In this document: positions 6,586 through 9,034 of the stretch, in pieces
Position numbering within the stretch: position 1 is the first letter of the stretch
Layout of the letters: every line of letters starts with the position of its first letter
Assembly (NCBI GenBank): GCA_030598905.1
Contig: JAUVPA010000058.1
Location: 1-9,034 of the forward strand
Origin: Acidimicrobiia bacterium
GTDB lineage: Bacteria > Actinomycetota > Acidimicrobiia > Spongiisociales > UBA5794
DNA length: 9,034 bases
Reading direction: 5' to 3'
Program-made: the position numbers and the translations under genes
The notes under the pieces: model-generated
Told to the model about the DNA's origin: nothing
The model's input: the letters and a program-made list of their open reading frames with translations, nothing else
Database searches by the model: none

Positions 6586-7043
6586 CGTGCCGGCTCCTCG
6601 ATCGCCCTCTCGTCACTCGAAACCTTCTCAGGGTCGCGACGGGCGCGCTTCAAACCCAGGATGGCAAAACCGCCGACCACCAGTGCGAGCGCGGGGAGGA
6701 TCCACAGTGCCAGTCCCCAACCGGAAGTGCCGCTTGACAACAATATCCCTTCTCCGAACCGCTCTTCGAAGCGCTGATAGATGTCATCGTCAGATTGCCC
6801 CTCCGCCACCCACTCTTCGATCAGTTCGCGGTAGTCGGCTGCAACAGAAGAACTCGATGCAGCAATCGACTCACCGCTACAAAAGGGGCACTTGATGGTC
6901 GCTGCAATATGCAGAGCGCGACCCTCGATCCCGACCGGGGCCGCGGTACGCGGCCACAGTCCGACGACGATGATCGCGATCGCCACCGCCGGGATCACCC
7001 AACCGGCTATTCGTCTTGTCTGTTCAAACATGTGCGTTCTCAT
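6582..7043 (-). CDS. ccmH: Cytochrome c maturation protein CcmH/CcmL/NrfF type
   Basis: CcmH is a membrane-bound thiol oxidoreductase that works with CcmG to present reduced apocytochrome to the CcmF heme lyase. This 153-residue protein has an N-terminal membrane segment (about 13-30), a short extracytoplasmic helical domain with Cys52 and Cys55 in IKCPFCSGESIAASSSSVAAD, the acidic QSDDDIYQRFEERFGEGILL block (83-102), and a second membrane segment (about 108-131). These match the NrfF/CcmH family in order and length. The usual LRCxxC motif reads IKCPFC, with Lys for Arg. The start is either ATG 7043, preceded closely by GGAAG, or ATG 7031, preceded by GAGA, giving 149 residues. These overlap the end of ccmF by 20 or 8 nt, so the genes are coupled either way. 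It precedes the TPR gene with a GTGA overlap. Confidence 0.9.
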   Translation of the reverse strand: MRTHMFEQTRRIAGWVIPAVAIAIIVVGLWPRTAAPVGIEGRALHIAATIKCPFCSGESIAASSSSVAADYRELIEEWVAEGQSDDDIYQRFEERFGEGILLSSGTSGWGLALWILPALALVVGGFAILGLKRARRDPEKVSSDERAIEEPAR

Positions 7044-9034
7044 GGTCTTCCGGCCCTGTTGGATCTGACGTCACGAGTGCCCGACGCGGTTTCCTACCGA
7101 GAGCGATGACACCACCGGCAACCACGACCGCACCCGCCGCCCACAGCAGTCCCTGCAAAGGGAAAACGAAAACTTGCAGTGAGATACGTTCGGCATCGCC
7201 GCCGGCGAGGCTCACGTACACATCGTCGAGGAGTCCGTTGCGAAGCGCAGGCGTGGCGATGGCCTGCGGCGAGTTGGGGTACTGATGAACGCGCGGCTCG
7301 AGCAACGCCTCTTGCCGAGAACAGGACTCGTCCAGAAGAGCGATCCTCACTCCTTCGACGGATCGGTGTGGCTCCTGGCGCTCGAAACTGTCGACGTACT
7401 GCACGCAGTAGCCGGCAACGACGGCGCTCTCGCCCGGGGCGAGGGTTGCCTCCCCGCGTATCGCGAGACCGCTCGTTGTGGCAATGGCGATCGCCGCCAA
7501 GGCGAGGCCGATGTGCGAAACCTGACCTCCCCAGTAGCCGAGGTCGTTGCCGAACACCTTTCTTGCCGCGGGACCCACACCCACGTCTGATCGCAGCGCT
7601 CGCCGAACCTGATGCACGAACCAGCCCACGATCGAGGCGATGACGAAAACGCCAAGGCCAATCACGAGAACCACTCCGACCGAGCGGACCCCAACAAGCA
7701 CTGCGGTGGCGGCCCCGACGAGCCCCCAATTCACCGCGGCCCTGGTCCGCTCCCAGAGAAGACGAGGTTTGGCGACTCGCCAGGGGGCGATGGCCCCGAC
7801 ACCGACGGCGAGGAGCAGGATGAGGGCCAGCGGCACGGCGGCTCGGTCGAAAAATGACCTGCCGACGGACACCGTGTTGTCGGTTGCAGCTTCGAAGACG
7901 AGCGGGTACATCGTGCCCACGAGAACCGCGAACGCGAACAGTGTCAGGAGAAGATTGTTGAGAAGCAAGAAGCCCTCGCGCGACACGAGTGACTCGAGTC
8001 GAGGCGGCGAGGCGACGAGGTGGGCGCGCGTCGCGAACAGGATCAGCGACCCGACGAGCACGACCATCAGGAATCCGAGGAGCGCAGGACCAACAGCCGA
8101 TTGGGTGAAGCTGTGCACCGAGGCGATGACACCCGACCGAGTGAGGAAGGTGCCGAGGATGGTCAGAGAGAACGCGGCAATCACCAACAAGAAGTTCCAT
8201 GCCTGGAGCATCCCGCGCCGACGCTGGACGATGGCCGAATGGATGAAGGCGGTGGTTGCGATCCACGGGAGGAGCGCCGCATTCTCGACCGGATCCCATG
8301 CCCAGTATCCGCCCCATCCGAGAACCTCGTAGCTCCACCAGGCGCCGAGGAATATGCCGGCGGTGAGGAACGTCCAAGCGATGAGGGACCAGCGATGGGT
8401 CCGGTCCAGCCACGCACGACCCTGGTCTGCCCGTGCCAGGGCCGCAATCGCAAAGGCGAACGGAACGGTGAGGCCGACGTATCCGAGATACAACATCGGT
8501 GGGTGAACGGCCATCATGAAGTGGTTCTGGAGAAGGGGGTTGGGGCCGAGGCCGTCTGGCGGAGCAACACCTTGCCCGATGGGCAGCCACGAGGTCGCGG
8601 AGCACAGACCCCCGGCCACGTCGGTACACAACGCAAAGGGGTTTGCCACGGTCGCCATGAGCCCGAACCAGAACACCGCGACACCACCCATGACCGCAAG
8701 AGCCCCCGCCCCCAAGCCGTCGCCCGGTTTTACCTTGCGGTACACCAGCCAGGTGAAGAGAGCGAGGACGAGTCCCCACAGGACGATGGAGCCTTCGAGT
8801 GCGGCCCACCCGGCGGCGAAGAGGAAGATGAAAGGCGTCGAGATGGCCGTGTTACGGGCAACGTAGGCGATCGAGAAATCGTGGGTGAGGATGGCCATCT
8901 CGAGCATGACGAAAGCCAGCAGGCCACCACCGACCAAGCCGAGGACGGGAGCACGCAGTCGAACGGTCAGCGCTCGGTCACTCCCGGCCTCCCGTATACC
9001 CATGGCAGCGAGGGCCACCGCTGAAACCAGGGCA
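7024..9034 (-). CDS. ccmF: Cytochrome c heme lyase subunit CcmF (5' end outside the window)
   Basis: CcmF is the polytopic membrane protein that ligates heme to apocytochrome c in System I. About 669 residues are visible. The open frame enters from the right edge, so the true start and first helix or so are missing. The tryptophan-rich WWD signature is WGGYWAWDPVENAALLPW (residues 235-252, counting from the in-frame GTG at 9018). The four histidines expected as heme ligands are all there: His172 (VHPPMLYLGYVG), His260 (AFIHSAIV), His302 (SVHSFTQ) and His502 (QVSHIGLA). Other family blocks are DFSIAYVARNT, ALEGSIVLW and LTRSGVIAS. After about 520 comes a soluble extracytoplasmic part with ATPALRNGLLDDVYVSL, then a last membrane helix (about 622-641). 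Oddities: a loop with Cys131 and Cys139 before PDGLGPNPLLQ, plus Cys538 and Cys566. It overlaps ccmH at its 3' end. The 664-residue reading from the GTG is only an open-frame artefact of the window edge. Confidence 0.95.
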   Translation of the reverse strand, partial: ALVSAVALAAMGIREAGSDRALTVRLRAPVLGLVGGGLLAFVMLEMAILTHDFSIAYVARNTAISTPFIFLFAAGWAALEGSIVLWGLVLALFTWLVYRKVKPGDGLGAGALAVMGGVAVFWFGLMATVANPFALCTDVAGGLCSATSWLPIGQGVAPPDGLGPNPLLQNHFMMAVHPPMLYLGYVGLTVPFAFAIAALARADQGRAWLDRTHRWSLIAWTFLTAGIFLGAWWSYEVLGWGGYWAWDPVENAALLPWIATTAFIHSAIVQRRRGMLQAWNFLLVIAAFSLTILGTFLTRSGVIASVHSFTQSAVGPALLGFLMVVLVGSLILFATRAHLVASPPRLESLVSREGFLLLNNLLLTLFAFAVLVGTMYPLVFEAATDNTVSVGRSFFDRAAVPLALILLLAVGVGAIAPWRVAKPRLLWERTRAAVNWGLVGAATAVLVGVRSVGVVLVIGLGVFVIASIVGWFVHQVRRALRSDVGVGPAARKVFGNDLGYWGGQVSHIGLALAAIAIATTSGLAIRGEATLAPGESAVVAGYCVQYVDSFERQEPHRSVEGVRIALLDESCSRQEALLEPRVHQYPNSPQAIATPALRNGLLDDVYVSLAGGDAERISLQVFVFPLQGLLWAAGAVVVAGGVIALGRKPRRALVTSDPTGPEDHENAHV

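Noticed and set aside
7094..8809. 571-codon alternative frame on the minus strand within ccmF
   Set aside because: Arginine-rich shadow frame typical of G+C-rich DNA; the ccmF frame carries all heme-ligand and WWD motifs.
1..9034. Mobile element, CRISPR array, defence system, tRNA or rRNA
   Set aside because: No transposase or integrase motif, no direct-repeat array, no cloverleaf or rRNA-like stretch was seen. All gene space is accounted for by housekeeping families.

Overview
The window is G+C-rich. It uses GTG as well as ATG starts, packs its genes tightly, and holds only ordinary protein-coding genes: no RNA gene, mobile element or CRISPR array is visible. A nitrobindin-family protein, a DUF2277 protein, a purple-bacterial-style System I cytochrome c maturation (Ccm) set and TANNNT-type -10 boxes close to ATG starts together suggest a deep-branching actinobacterium, for example Acidimicrobiia or a relative. 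That placement is inference from gene content; no phylogenetic marker is present.

Layout, left to right. (1) Bases 1-1719, minus strand: histidine degradation. hutH (histidine ammonia-lyase) is followed by hutU (urocanase), which overlaps it by one base and runs off the left edge. (2) Bases 1816-2298, plus strand: a nitrobindin-like heme-binding beta-barrel protein, divergent from hutH across about 96 bp. (3) Bases 2301-2350: a perfect 23-bp inverted repeat with a 4-nt loop between two convergent genes, probably a bidirectional terminator. Each arm also contains the same 14-nt palindrome. (4) Bases 2352-4856, minus strand: an M1-family zinc aminopeptidase (PepN type) with all expected catalytic residues. 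(5) Bases 4962-5189, plus strand: a 75-aa DUF2277 protein, divergent from pepN. (6) Bases 5207-9034, minus strand: a cytochrome c maturation operon read right to left as ccmF (5' end outside the window), ccmH, a membrane-anchored TPR gene (CcmI-like) and ccmG. Every junction in it overlaps, so the genes are probably translationally coupled.

How the genes work together. HutH and HutU carry out the first two steps of histidine catabolism (histidine to urocanate to imidazolonepropionate). In the Ccm operon, CcmG and CcmH would keep apocytochrome CXXCH cysteines reduced, the TPR protein would hold the apocytochrome, and CcmF would attach heme. The nitrobindin, PepN and DUF2277 genes are single-gene units with no clear functional tie to either operon.

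I found no convincing new multi-gene system. The points most worth a second look are the Ccm gene order and the TPR gene within it, a cysteine-containing insertion in CcmF, the nested palindromic hairpin, possible leaderless transcription of the two small plus-strand genes, and the uncharacterised DUF2277 gene.
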